64,000 bases of DNA from Cristatella mucedo (taxonomy: Eukaryota; Bryozoa; Phylactolaemata; Cristatellidae): the NCBI GenBank assembly GCA_009760855.2, contig WPIO01000009.1:4856001-4920000 (forward strand), in the 5' to 3' direction. Within the stretch, counting starts at the first letter, position 1, and the number at the start of each line of letters is the position of its first letter. The position numbers and the translations under genes were made by a program. Below are positions 35,186 through 64,000 of the stretch, in pieces. The notes below the pieces were generated by a model. That model was given only the letters and a program-made list of their open reading frames with translations. It was not told the DNA's origin and searched no databases.

Positions 35186-38100
35186 TGCAGTGCAGCGATG
35201 CAGTCACTGAGACCCTTCTGCCTCTGTAAACATGAGGCTGCTGAATAAGATGACCGTCTCCATTTTCTGTACCTTTGCCGGGTAGGACCGTTGGCGCGCT
35301 AGGTGTTTTCCCCCTAATTAAAAAAAAATTAGCTAGCACAGTAGTAAGTTCACATACTGACGTCACGCTTACGTTATTCCCGCTTTGTGATTTTATAGAG
35401 TAGTACTACGACGGTACCGCAGCAATGATCGTCTTGTCAACAAGGAGGAGGGGAGATGACTAGCAAATTTGCGTGGCAACTTGCGTTCACATCATTGAAA
35501 TTGAACATGCATTTCTGCTCCTGCCTTTGGTAAGCGATTGACTTGCATTAGTATAATCTACCTGTGATTCTTTACGCGACCTTACTATAAAATCTCAGCA
35601 CGTCTATACGTTCCGTACAGGCTGCTCAATGCGGATTCGATAACCGGCGGTGATGAATGAATTTCACAAAATTAGATTTGTGTTAATTTTGTAATACAAT
35701 CTAGTAGAATATAATTTTGAAATACATTAATTTTTTTGAAATACCTTTATTTTTTCCTCCTGTAAAGATTTTGCTCAATAAACTAAGAACTCGGCAGTCA
35801 GCGGGGAGGGATCGCGAGCTAGGTCAGCGGACTCTCAAGCCTGCCTTCCAAAGCAAAGCTAAAGGTTCACGTTTTTCTTACCGCGTCCACGGGCTTCTGA
35901 ATGCGGCGTACCAGTGGCTTCTGCGTGAAGCTCCTGAAGCAGGAGAACAGCGAGTCTGTAGGAAGCGAGTGAGTTTTTTTGGAAATTTTCCTGAGAGAAT
36001 GTTGCTGCTAACTTCTGAAATGCCTCTAAGTCAAGGTCAAAGTCAAGGTTTAGTCCCAGGCCTAAATTTTAGCTACGCCCTAATCTATACGGCGCAGACA
36101 GATTTTTCCCTTTCGAGTGCGTTGTAAATGCATTGCCAAAAGCAGAGAATTTATCATGCGTCAAACAGAGTTTCATTATCAACATCATCATCGTCAAGAA
36201 ACCACTAGCGTTTCGAAATTGAAGCACGGCAAAGCTTTGGCAAAGTCAGCGACAAATGCTAAGAGTAAAATCAATTCGGTTGCACACAGGAATCTTCACT
36301 GGGTTTCGGTTGAACGGGGGGGATTCAATTCACTGACAGCACTTCTTGCGGTCTTTAAGTGTCGCGCGAGCCACGCCCCTCCGACCTCGCTAGCTCGGCA
36401 CGAGACCCAGTCTAATGCCTTAGAATAAAGTGGAATAATCTAGCTGGTCCAGGCAGCTAGCCCGAAATAGCTTCCTTCAGCTCTATGCAGCACGGGAGCC
36501 GTTTGAGCCCGAGCCGGGCAAGATAAGGCATTCCAGTCCGGCCCTCCGCCGCCGACTCACAGCATCGGCTTCTTAAGGATTCGCTTCTTCTGGGTGAAGC
36601 CCACTGGTGCTACCTAAGGCTGGTACTACCTGGTATCACTGGTGGCTGGTACGGGTGCTACCTGTGGCTTGGGTTAGGCAGCGGCGATTAAGTGTAATTA
36701 GCTGCCACCGCGAGCACAATTAGTGCGTCACACATTCGCTGAGCCGCTCAAAAAGCCTAAGAAACAAATAAAAATAAATAGCACGTGAGATCAAACAAAA
36801 TCAGTGAGCTATGCAAAGCTGAGATGCTCTCTAATGACGCTGCATTTCTTACGACACGGTCATTCTTCTTTTCAACTTTTTGACGGTCGTGATCCCTGTG
36901 GCCATATGCAAGAGCATTTTCGTTATTCGTAGCTATGAGCGATTCGGGTAAGCCCGTGGGATTAGGAATATAATTCAGCTGCTTTGAGCGCCCAGCGATC
37001 CGATAATTTAGTAATATAATAATAATAATGTAGACTGGTTGAAACTCTCAATCAAGGTGGCCAAAGAACATTGAATCCTTAGCAACTTCGCTGTCTTCAA
37101 CATGTATTTACTGTACGGTCACGGAGCTGTAATGGGAAAGTAATTAAAAAACTGCCCAATAAGTCCGGCCTTGGCTGTTGCGAACGTGTAAAGAAACCGT
37201 TTTTAGGAAATTACACTCAACAAATATTCCTAGCGGATACATTTAGTAGCCGAGTTTTCACTTCCTATTGACTTAACATGAAGTATCTTTCTCGATTCTG
37301 TATGCGTTCGAACTCAGTATTATTGACGTTTGACCTGCGGTTGCACGTGACGACGCATTCGCGGTTCGAGACTTGTTGCACGCCTGCTGCCGGCAGATTT
37401 TTTGGCCGCTTGACCGGTGAGTCGGAACCAAGCGCGGGGCAGACAATTTTTCGCCGATATAGACAGGAATGAAATATTCTTGGCTCAGAGTCCAAAGTCT
37501 GTGGCGAACAGCGCGTCTCTTGACCTTGGAGGCTTTGCGTATGTTTTTGCATCATCTTCGTACAGGCGAACACAACCTGAGAATTGAGAAAGAAAAAAAA
37601 GGACAGGCGCTCAAGCTTGCTACGCGGCGGCTACGTGCGAAATTAGCCAGATCGTCACGGCCGACCTGTGGGCGTGCGATCGCCGTCACGTGATTCCGCC
37701 CCCAGCTGACGTTCTGTCCGCCCAACGGGAGCGCTCCTTGCTGGCACGTGACTCGTTCCTTGCCGCGCAATTCACTTTCTGCCTGTGCGTCGGCCTGCAC
37801 ACACGCTATCCACTCTCCTCTCTCTCCTAATACCTCGTGCTCCGGAGCAGCACGCACGACGGCTGCTAGATCGTATAATACAGCCGTCGTCGACAGCGCT
37901 TGTGGGGGGGCTTCGCTCTTCATCGCGCCGCCATCGCGCGCCCGCGAGCCCCTGCAGACCTATTTTTATTATTCACGGTTCCCGAACTATAACGACCAAG
38001 GAAAGGTCATGTAACAATAAATAATCAAGTAGCATGCAAGTTTCAGTCGCGCGAAAGACAATGGCGCTCCAGGGTTTGAGCCAGACAGGAGTTGAGCTCG

Positions 38101-39100
38101 AGGAGGCGTTGAGACAGGCTGGGGGAGCGACGCTCGGGGCGGTTTGCGCCTGTGTGTTTGTGGCAGTTCTGCGGTGCTCTGGACGCCGTACGCCGAGAGC
38201 TTGTCATTCGTCGCGACTGCATTCTGGGTGCCCGAGGTCGAATGACGCTCCGTCGCCGTCGAATGAGCCTCTCTATGCTTACGGATACGGACTTTAAGTA
38301 TGGACGCTCTTTTCGGCTTGCTGCCGCGATCCGCTGCCGTCGGCTCACCTGCGCACGTTGGCGCGACTCCTACAAATCGCCAGCCGCTCTCCGAGCGATC
38401 CCATTGCGATCGTGATGATGACTGATTGCTTTTTTTTGCGATCGTGACGATGATTAATGATGATGATTGCGATCGCGAGTCAGAAGCGAACGGTGTTACT
38501 TCGAGAGCTGCGTTTGCGGCCCAAGTACCGTGTTTGTAACACTTTAATCGTCTTTTCAGGCACTTTGAGGTGGCAGTTGAATGCAGGTTCAAATGACGGC
38601 CTGATAATTGCCGTTATTAAAGGGACGGGACTTCGCCGGTTGCCACGCACATTCTTATTGCTTATTGATGGGCAGCGTCGGGTCTATGAACCTCGTAAGG
38701 AGAATCGTTGGGACATGGTCACGGAGACCTGTAGTCTTTTTAGCCTGGGAGGCAAGTTTAGAGACAAGTTCAGTAGGGACAAGCGTGAGGGAGTAGACGG
38801 AGAAGGAGGGCGGGGCACTGCGAGCTTTCGGTCCTTCAGGTACGACATCTGAGAGGATCCCTATTCTCTCTTCTATCTGACTACTGACGAATAATTTCGA
38901 GAAACGCTCTTCTAAGTCATGTTTGGGATCACAGGGCAGAGTGTGCTTTCGCGGGATGGATTAAGAAAATTGTTGAAATTGAACACTGCAATTTTTTAGT
39001 TATCGATCTGGGGTTCAACTACTACTCTACAGAATTTGGACTCGGAAGTAGCTAAAATGGATTGACAAGAGCAACAATGATCTTCAAATGCCTAGCCATG
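35186..39100. other. No gene recognised
   Basis: Frames at 35717-36127 and 38457-38852 are open but match nothing I know. The second contains TFLLLIDGQRRVYEPRKENR after a CTTTTCAG that could be an acceptor, so a real exon cannot be excluded. E-boxes CACGTG occur at 37687 and 37744 in CpG-rich DNA. Confidence 0.4.
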
Positions 39101-39104
39101 GGCA

Positions 39105-39250
39105 GTGAGTTCCAAACTTTTGGCGGCCATCTTTTCAAGTCTACGCTCTGTGCTCTTTGCTTAGGACGTGTCGCATTAAGGTACGCGTGCTCTTCATCGC
39201 CGTCTTATTCTTATATCGTCTGTATATTGTTACACACTGGGCGTAGCGGG
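39105..39250. repeat. Dispersed GC-rich repeat, copy 1
   Basis: Similar to 40728-40872 over about 145 bases, sharing GGCCATCTTTTCAAGTCT and GACGTGTCGCATTAAGGTAC. The two direct copies flank the CT microsatellite and the 65-bp tandem duplication. Nature unknown. Confidence 0.75.
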
Positions 39251-39880
39251 CTTCTCGACGGACAGAGGACTAGGCTGCAAACGCTTCGCTGCCGATAGTG
39301 CGCTAGGCCTCGGCGACGCGCTACACCAGCGGATGACGCCCGAACTTCGTATCGTGGCTAGCTACTGGGAGGCTGCTGTACCAATGCGCGCAGACATGCC
39401 GTCGGTAGAGGAACGCGGCAGCGAGCGTCGAAGATGGCTCGTACCTAAAGCTCGACAGTGGCATGCAGGCTGCACGAACCAGCCGCGGCGTACGACAACT
39501 CCTCTCGTACGCTCGCTTCCACCGAGGTTTTCGTAGAAGCTGAATGAATATTATTACACTACTTCGGCTTTTGCGCCGCCTAACCATAGATTATCGTATA
39601 AGCGGTTTCTAGTCGCGTTATAGTTGAAATGAAATTCATTTGTAAAGTTCCCGAACCTCGAATGGTATATCGGCAGCCAAAACCGGGCTGGCGTGGAGCT
39701 CGTACGTTTCAATACGTGGGCGTTTTGGCGCGGCGTCGCCTGCGAGTCGCTGGCCGCCGCGCCAAGCGAGGCCGGGAGTGGCATTTATCGCGCGGGAAAG
39801 ACTGGCGAGCCGTTACCCGCGCGGCGCCGCGACCCACGGAGTTTCTCGCAGAGGCCGCTACAGCGAAGCGCTTGCAACGG

Positions 39881-40052
<172 letters not shown>

Positions 40053-40307
40053 AGCGCCGCGCCATATCTTCGGGAACTGCGGCCGGGGCGAGCGGGGGGG
40101 GGGGCGGAGGCGGATGGGCAGAAGCAAATCATCGCGTTCGCTTCCGCCGCTCGTTCGCATCCCGTCCGCAGCGCTCGGCCTCCCGCGGTCGGCACGTTGG
40201 AGGGGGAGGGGCCGACTTTAATTGGCTCGCACAGCAGCCGCCCACTCGAAGCGCTCCGAAATGAGCCAGCAGAGAGCGCTCGCGCGCCGCGCGCGCGCCG
40301 CGCGGGG

Positions 40308-40437
40308 CGCGCGGAAATTTGCCGGGCCGTGCTTGGCCTCCAATGGCCATAGCAGGTCCCGCCGTTCCTCGGCGCGCGGAAATTTGCCGGGCAGTGCTTG
40401 ACCTCCAATGGCCATAGCAGATCCCGCCGTTCCTCGG
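40308..40437. repeat. 65-bp tandem duplication, each copy with a CCAAT box
   Basis: Two head-to-tail copies (40308-40372 and 40373-40437), three mismatches. Each begins CGCGCGGAAATTTGCCGGGC and contains CTCCAATGGCC, a CCAAT motif as bound by NF-Y. CpG-rich setting. Confidence 0.9.
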
Positions 40438-40727
40438 CGCTTCGCAGCCAGCGGCCGATTGTCTCCCCACCTGCCGGCCGGCCGCTGTCGTTTGGCAGCT
40501 CCGCCGGCTCGCAATTCCGACCGCACGAGGCCTTGCGCCTTCGCAGCTGTTGACTCGTGCGTTGACTCCATTCGAATTCCGATCGTTTTTGCACTGTATT
40601 GCTTGCTGCCTTTCGGGTCGCAGGCTGCTGCACTCGTGGACCGGGGGGCGGAGGGAGCGCTGCAATCCGCTTGCCCATCTCCGGATGTTAGCCGCGCTCA
40701 GCTGAGCTCGGCGCCTCGTTCTGGACA

Positions 40728-40872
40728 GCGAGTTCTGACCTTTTGGTGGCCATCTTTTCAAGTCTGCGCTTGGCGTTCTTTGCTCAAGACGTGTCGCATT
40801 AAGGTACGGGTGCTCTTCGTCGCCATCTTTTTCCGAGATCGTCGGCATACTGTTACAAACGGGGTGGACGAC
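40728..40872. repeat. Dispersed GC-rich repeat, copy 2
   Basis: Direct-orientation partner of 39105-39250, starting near GAGTTCTGACCTTTTGG. Confidence 0.75.
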
Positions 40873-41519
40873 ACTCAGTCGTGCTGAGCTCGACGGTGCT
40901 CACAAAAAGTCACCGCAGAGACGTCGCGTGACTTTCGGAGGCCACCTCTGTCACTTTCCGGTTTTTCGGCCCCCAGCATTCCAAGTTGATAGTTTATTTT
41001 GCATCCGTAGCTAATGCTTGCTTAGAACTTAAAATGAATTAGAATAAAAGTTAAATATTTCACGTTACTCAATTTTTCACCGAAAGAGGAACATGGCGCA
41101 CTTAAGGGCTCGGTAAGGCTCGACTGGATCAACTTAGCGTAATCAAGCTCAGCTTCTTAGTTCATGCATTCAATGGATATCATTGATAATCCAAAAATAC
41201 TCTCACGTGCCTTAGTTGATCGTAAATAAGATTTGCAACGCTGACAGGCATTGAAAGGATAATCCTTAAAGCGAAATCACATTATAGAAAATATCTGCGG
41301 GATCGACGAGTGGGAGAGGGTCGTCGCGATCTTCGTACATATCGAAACAGGCGCGGCACACATCGGCGCCTTTCAGCAAGTATCTCGGCTAGTATGCCTA
41401 GATTTTTGCATGAGTTTGTTGTCGCGTCAACTTCTGGCGAGAAGAAAGTGGATTTTTTTGCGTTAACTCCGTTGCAAATCCTGCCTGGCTCTGATAAGCT
41501 CATTGGGGGACTTGAATTT

Positions 41520-41590
41520 TAGCAAGCGCCTAGAAAGAGCTTGAGTTCTCTGAGGGCGCTTAATTAACTGTATTGTTATTATTAATTTGC
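41520..41590 (+). mobile_element. Family A / SINE-1 hairpin tail
   Basis: AAGCGCCTAGAAAGAGCTTG, TTCTCTGAGGGCGCTTAATT, then (TTA)n-like. Only the 3' tail is preserved. From 41600 to 42500 no gene is seen. Confidence 0.75.
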
Positions 41591-42499
41591 ATTTTTGTTC
41601 CGAGAGTATCTCGCTTACCTAATTGATATCGACTAGCAGATCGCGCCGTACTATTAAACTCAGAAGAAAGCGGAAAGAAGGAAATTTATTTAACTGGCGG
41701 CGTGCCGCCGCCGCCAGAGTTTGAATCGCTTTGAATGTTTTCCTTTGCAAGTATCACGAATCCTAAACAGTGCTGTATCCTTGGTTTGGCATCGACGCAC
41801 TTTTACGCTTGTAATTTTCCTTGCCTACCGAGTATTGATGCGTAGTTCGCACCGCAGGCACGAATGAATTCGCTCGCTACAAGTAACCAAAGAACGACGT
41901 AGCCGCCACCGAAGAGCCTGCAGAGTTGCAGACACAAGGTTGAGACTTTGATCGGTGTATGGCAAATAGAACGCTCGCGGGTTTATCATATCTTTACAAG
42001 CTGTGCTTGAACGTCGGAATAGTTGGCCCTGATGTCGTCGCCATTAGCAATAAGCTTGCTTCTGCTAACCGTCTTGGTCAGCGGCAACTTAGCGAGCTTC
42101 TCTAATAAATCCCATCCGAAACTCTGGCTGCACTTATGTCAAGCGCTTTCAGAAACCCCTTAAAGTACTCTTTAATCGATGCCTTTTGAAGTTCCGCGAA
42201 ACGAAGGATGCCGCGACCGTGTGGCTTTCCAGATTTGGCGAGAAATCCAGAATAATACCATATAATTTAGCGTCACGAGAGCGATTTGTAATCTCTTCCA
42301 AAATGCGACTGTAAATGAGACTGACTAATTCATTGTGACTTTCAGGCCCCCCCTCGACAATCAGCAACCGTTTGTGCATTCTGAATGCGCCGCGAGTGTT
42401 CGGCTATTATGGGATCGAACTCGGAATTTCTGCTGCCACGAACGTAGGGCCTATCGGAATTACCACGAAAGGCCACGCCCTCTCTGCTAAGAACAGCGT

Positions 42500-43057
42500 G
42501 GCGTATACGATGCGGCGTTCTAACCGCGGCGCGGCCGCGGGTCCGCGGGTCTCTTTGCACTGAAGCTAGCGTCCGTCGACTGGCCGACTTCTTTCGAGTT
42601 CTCTTCGTTTTCTAACCAGGACTTCCCGGCTTCCGAGCGCATTTCTGGAGAAACGAGCTCGACAGCTTGGACCAAAGGCGGGCGGGGGAGGAGGAGGGCG
42701 CCGGTTTAGCGCGCGCAGGAAGAATCTTAGACGCGGCAGGGCATCCTCGCAGGACGGACGCATCTCGCTCGCGCACTGCGCGGCTGGTGCAGGTGCAGAG
42801 CGGTGCTTCCTTCCCCCCCCCCGGGTGGCAGGTGCCAGCCTAATAGTCGGCGCTGAGCGCGCGCGCCACGACGGCCTGCGGGCGCGGCGACGACGACGGT
42901 TTTCCCTCGGTTGAGTCACCCGGCCGACCTCATACGTCGGCGGAGGCGGCGGCGGCGGCGGCGGGAGTCGGATCACGTGATCGGCTCGCAGGTCTCGCGC
43001 GGATTCGGGAGCCATAGGACGGCGCTTTCCCTGCGTGCGCGCACAGGTGGCTCGGAG
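42500..43057 (+). promoter_or_regulatory. CpG island and 5' untranslated region of the rhomboid gene
   Basis: CpG-rich sequence immediately upstream of the ATG at 43058, with a CGG-type repeat at 42937-42964 and CACGTGAT at 42974. By position it should contain the promoter and 5' leader. No TATA box was noticed. A transcription start cannot be fixed from sequence. Confidence 0.5.
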
Positions 43058-60098
<17,041 letters not shown>

Positions 60099-61257
60099 AC
60101 GGCAACACAGAGTAGCTCGCCGAGTGGCGGCAGTATTTCGCTCGATGAGATCGCCAGCTCATCCGTCTGCCACTCTACACTTGCCTTTGTTGGTTGCTGA
60201 GTATCGTCTGAAGGCCACCGATAGCGTGGTGGCACGTGATGGCACGCACAGGATGTACAGATCGCTTTCGTCGTTTTTCTTTCTATCGCGGCACTTGTTG
60301 GCCTTCTATCGCCCTGCTGAACTTATCGGTGAGCAGTACAAGCTGAGCCTGCTGATGCCACAGCTATCGCCGCCTGATTCAATGGATTGTACTCTCGGCA
60401 ATTTCTTACCCGCGTCGTCTTAGGGAGGGGCTGCGAACCATTGCAGCTATTCCAGCAGCGGTTGATGCTAACGTCGCTGCTGCGACAGCCGTTGCTTGTT
60501 TGCTCTGCTATACTGACTGACAAGCTCTGAACTGTGGTGCTCAGCTAGCTGCTCTGCGCAGCCGGCGACTGAAGCAATGTATTGATTGCCTCCTATTGAA
60601 GAGTGCCTCGAAGTCAGATTTTCAGTGACCGAGAATTAGTATTTGATACGTATATGTGCACCATATTTGCACAATCCGTGATTGGTCCATGCTAGGAGTA
60701 ATCATTAAGCAGGCCACAGCTGTTTTCACCGTGTCAGCTACTTCATATATGAACTAGTGTTACTTGTATATAGTTTAGCAGAATGAAAGCAGCTCTGCTG
60801 ACTGTGAGTCAGATTACCAACGGTATTCCCTTATTCTCTAACGAAACTATTGCTAGTGTTCTAGTGTTTTTGAGAGCGATGAGGTTTCGTGCAACAAGCA
60901 TCTAATTATTTCTCATTTGGCCCTCGATATTTGTACTTTCTATGGTTTCCTATTAATGCCTACCGTGTAACACTTCGTATTGTAGTAGCTTTGGAATGCC
61001 TTATGTAATACCATATCCTTTGTACGAATTTCTTCGAAAAATGTCATCAAAATATATTGTGACTTTAATATGGCCAAGTTTGTTCATCTGCATCAGTCAG
61101 CTCGATGTAAAAGCTTCATGAGGAAGACATGCCTACTTGCAGCTCGCAGCTGAGTGAGGCAAGTGTGCCTCCTACTAGCCGTTAGTAGACGGCTCGCTAG
61201 TCTCGTAAGCTACATGAAATGCTAGCCATTATGTATCAGTTGTTTTTAAGCATTAGG
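60099..61257 (+). other. Presumed 3' untranslated region of the rhomboid gene, then unique DNA
   Basis: No repeat or coding frame is recognised. No canonical AATAAA was noticed; AT-rich sequence at 61040-61070 is a possible end. Confidence 0.4.
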
Positions 61258-61429
61258 TAAAAGACCACTTGTGTGACCACTGGAGATAGAGTGGGCCCCT
61301 GGGTAAGGCAGTGAGTCCTCTCGAGTGAATGAGTCGTACAGTTGCCTCAGTTCATGAATGGCTAATACATTCCAGACGCTTAGCCATCCTACCTTCTAGT
61401 CATGGGCAATCCTAGTGTCACCCCATAGA

Positions 61430-62646
61430 TGATCAAACAAGCTACCAATGGTGGCAGCAGTCTATCGCCCCCCCTGGTACCAAGTCCTACTTTGTCTCAT
61501 TCTCTGATCTCATTTCGATTCTATCTGAAAGAAATCTTTCTTTCCTCGTTATGGGGGATTTCAACACATTTTAATTACTTATCTGACGCCTTCAACACCG
61601 AATTGTGTGCACTGACGGACTTATTGTCTCTAGTGGCTCACGTGCATGGCCCGACTCACATCAAGGGTCACGAACTCGACCAAATTTTCTCATACAGCTG
61701 CATGCTATCATCACCAATCATTACGAAATTCTGCATATCTGACCACATGCAGATCTCACCCAGTGTGTCCTCCTCCTCATCATCTATCAGTGTGTGCCCT
61801 CTTCCTCATCGTCTAAAATCATTGAATCAAGAAACCTAAAGACCCTTGAAATCAGCTCCACAATCAAGTCTGCATGCTTTCAGCTACATAACATTGCTAA
61901 ACTTTGGGCTTGTTTAGATAAGGATACCACGTCTACGTTGGTCCATGCATTTGTGACATCCCGTCTTGACTTTTGCAACTCACTGCTAGCTGGCCTACCG
62001 GCATGTGCAATCAGACGATCACAGCTGGTGCTAAACTCCGAAGCTAGGCTTGTCTGTCGTGAACATCACAGTTGCCACATCACACCACCTCTCGCTGACC
62101 TGCACTGGCTCCCAGTTAAGCCACGGATCGACTTCAAGGTTTTGTCGCTCACTTTTAGGTCACTTAATTCTTTGGCTCCAGCCTATCTCTCAGATCTACT
62201 CCCCCACCAGGCCAAACATCGTACCACCCGCTTTTCGGAATCCAACAGCTTACCAATACCTCGTACAAACAAATCCTTTAGAGACTGCGCATTTAGTTCG
62301 TATGCTCCCAAAGCCTGGAACTCACTCCCGATTTGCGTCAGAACATCCCCTGACTTGACTACATTTAAAAAGAACTTAAAAACACCTATTTAGGACAGCT
62401 TTTAGCGGGTCCCTGTGATTCGTCCTTCATGTGCTTATGCGTACTGACACTGTGCATGCTGCCACTAACCACACTTGCATGCTGACCCTGTGCACGTCAC
62501 CCCTAACCATGTTATTCATGTTGTTTATCAAGCATGATATTACTCAGCATTCAATAGCGTTTCCCTTTGCAGCAAATGTAAAGCGCCTAGAAAGAGATTG
62601 AGTTCTCCGAGGGCGCTTTGTCAAGTGCATTATTATTATTATTATA
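61430..62646 (+). mobile_element. Family A retrotransposon with internal deletion
   Basis: Bases 61430-61800 are an endonuclease remnant: a frame with VMGDFNTF near 61550 and CISDHMQIS at 61735. Sequence then jumps at about 61810-61840 straight to the end of the RT (IKSACFQLHNIAKL, VHAFVTSRLDFCNSLLAGLP, LHWLPVKPRIDFKVLSLTF, APKAWNSLP). The RT catalytic core is absent. The 3' end, hairpin and (TTA)n finish at 62646. Confidence 0.85.
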
Positions 62647-62929
62647 AATCGATTTAGTCCATGAGAAAGTATCTGCTCTGCCTCGGCTGCTTGTAGTTTG
62701 ATTGCATGCTGGCTGGTACCGCTCCTTTCCTAAACAGCTGTTGGGAGCATCATCGAGAGGGGCCTGTGCACAGCTGTGGTCCGCCTCTAATGAGGCGTTG
62801 ACACAGGCCGATACCCCGCTGGTGAATTGTCGTACGTCTTTCGGCTCCGTGCCTTGTGCAATACATTGTTTATGTTGGTTCGATGCGAGTGTTCTGTGTG
62901 CAGGGCGAACTACACCAAACTACACTGCT

Positions 62930-64000
62930 CCCCCTTCCGACCTATCATCATTGTTAGCCTGCTACAACCCGACACTAGCTGACATGCTCGACGAGTTTGC
63001 ACTTAAGACTTAAGTGCACCGTGCGCCCTCCCTCAGTCGGCCTTTGGTATACCGCAGACATAAAACTAGCTAGGTCTACTAGGCGAAAGCTTTAAAAAAC
63101 CTTAAAAAGAAAAAGATCAGGACTAGCTGTCCATTGACAGGCATACGAGGACTTCTGTAGAGTGTACCAATCGATAATAGCGAAGGTTAAGTCTAGCTTC
63201 TATAAAAACATTGTTGAATCACAGGTGCACAATAAAAAAATGCAGGTGTCGACGATCAACCATCTCCTCAACCGCTCCCGGGCTAGCTCCTTACCTGATG
63301 ATCCCTATGATGATCTAGCCGATCGCTTCTCTAGCTTCTTTGTCCAGAAGATAGAGAAGCGATCAGGGAGTCCATCCCTGAGATGGCAGCATCCTCCCTG
63401 GAATCATGTCCCTCAATTCCATCCAGCACCGAAGTGGCTACATTCAAGCAGGTCACTAATGACCTCGTCCTGAAGTTCACATCCCAATCGAAGAAGACAA
63501 CTAGTCCTCTAGTCCGCCTTCCCGTGCTGTCCTGCTTCGAAGACACATTGATTTTCTGCTGCCATGCATAACTAACATCATAAATATGTAGTAAGCCTCA
63601 GGTCATATCCCAGCACCTTTCAAAGACGCTGTAGTCAGGCCACTGCTCAAGAAAGCAGTATTAGACCAACATAACTTGAGCAACTTCTACCCAGTCTCCC
63701 TTCTACTGTTCCTGTAAAAGACACTGGAACGAGTCGTGGCAGACCAGCCGAACTCACATATTGAAACTTCAAACCTTGCTAGCAAGTTCCAGTCTGGTTT
63801 TAGAGCTAATCATTCTACAGAGTCAGCATTGCCGGGTGTATAACGACCTACTTAGGAATGCATACATAGGTAGAGTCTCTCCGCTTGTTTTCTCGATCTT
63901 TCGGTAGCTTTTGATACTATCGATCCCCGAGTCCGTTTTGAATGCCTCTCATCTCGTCTGGGAATCACTGGCACTGCATTGCAATGGTACAGGTCCCATT
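62930..64000 (+). mobile_element. Family B retrotransposon, linker and RT start, cut by the window end
   Basis: CYNPTLADMLDEFAL is the usual region between endonuclease and RT. It is followed by the F..VTNDLVLKFTSQSKKTTS linker, then [35 protein letters not shown] and FLDLSVAFDTIDPRV of the RT, ending in GITGTALQW. Several stops and a frame shift are present, so it is inactive as seen. Confidence 0.85.

Noticed and set aside
35717-36127. 136-residue plus-strand frame
   Set aside because: No recognisable domain, no good start context, AT-rich start; kept as unassigned DNA.
42390-42540. Possible tRNA gene or SINE (minus strand GAGTTCGATCCC)
   Set aside because: Only a B-box-like string is present; no paired stems or clear A-box, and no second copy seen.

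Overview
The window looks like nuclear DNA of an invertebrate animal. The genes are split by introns with GT/AG borders. Their products are metazoan families: an EF-hand rhomboid protease, a ten-cysteine Ly6/uPAR protein, and a sushi (CCP) domain membrane protein. CpG-rich islands alternate with microsatellites and many 5'-truncated non-LTR retrotransposons and tRNA-headed SINEs. I cannot name the phylum from the sequence. There are no operons and no prokaryotic features.

Four protein-coding genes can be supported. (1) KTI12, one uninterrupted exon, minus strand, 627-1460. (2) A five-exon sushi-domain type I membrane protein on the plus strand, 12324-21177, with a short tail carrying a PPSY motif. 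Its layout resembles vertebrate SUSD6, and all four splice phases chain. (3) A Ly6/uPAR three-finger protein on the plus strand, 29175-29846. Two exons give all ten cysteines, and the intron between them holds 35 pure GCC units. The signal-peptide exon was not found. (4) A rhomboid-related intramembrane protease (RHBDL type) on the plus strand, 43058-60098. It has nine exons and 392 residues, includes a 24-base microexon, and keeps every catalytic residue.

The rest is mobile or simple-sequence DNA. Two L2/CR1-like non-LTR families recur. Family A has a 3' end made of an 8-bp GC-rich hairpin (AAAGCGCC...GGCGCTTT) followed by (TTA)n. Family B has a different 3' end, recognisable by a stretch like ACCGAAAGCCGCTTAGGC. 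A diverged cousin of A is called C here. A tRNA-headed SINE (SINE-1) carries the same hairpin tail as family A, which suggests it borrows that LINE's machinery. A second tRNA-like SINE (SINE-2) has another tail. By region: 0-3.9 kb KTI12 and unique sequence; 3.9-6 kb nested family B and A copies; 8.5-10.3 kb CpG-rich DNA; 12.3-21.2 kb the sushi gene; 21-28 kb repeats with a degenerate TTTAGGG array; 28.6-31.2 kb the Ly6 gene in CpG-rich DNA; 31-42.5 kb mostly unassigned with duplicated GC-rich modules; 42.5-60.1 kb the rhomboid gene with very long CT/GA tracts in its introns; 61.4-64 kb further LINE copies.

The genes do not form a pathway. The sushi protein, the Ly6 protein and the rhomboid are all secretory-route or membrane proteins, but nothing in the sequence links them functionally. 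Gene models were built by eye from splice signals, reading phase and family motifs. Exon borders are therefore predictions.
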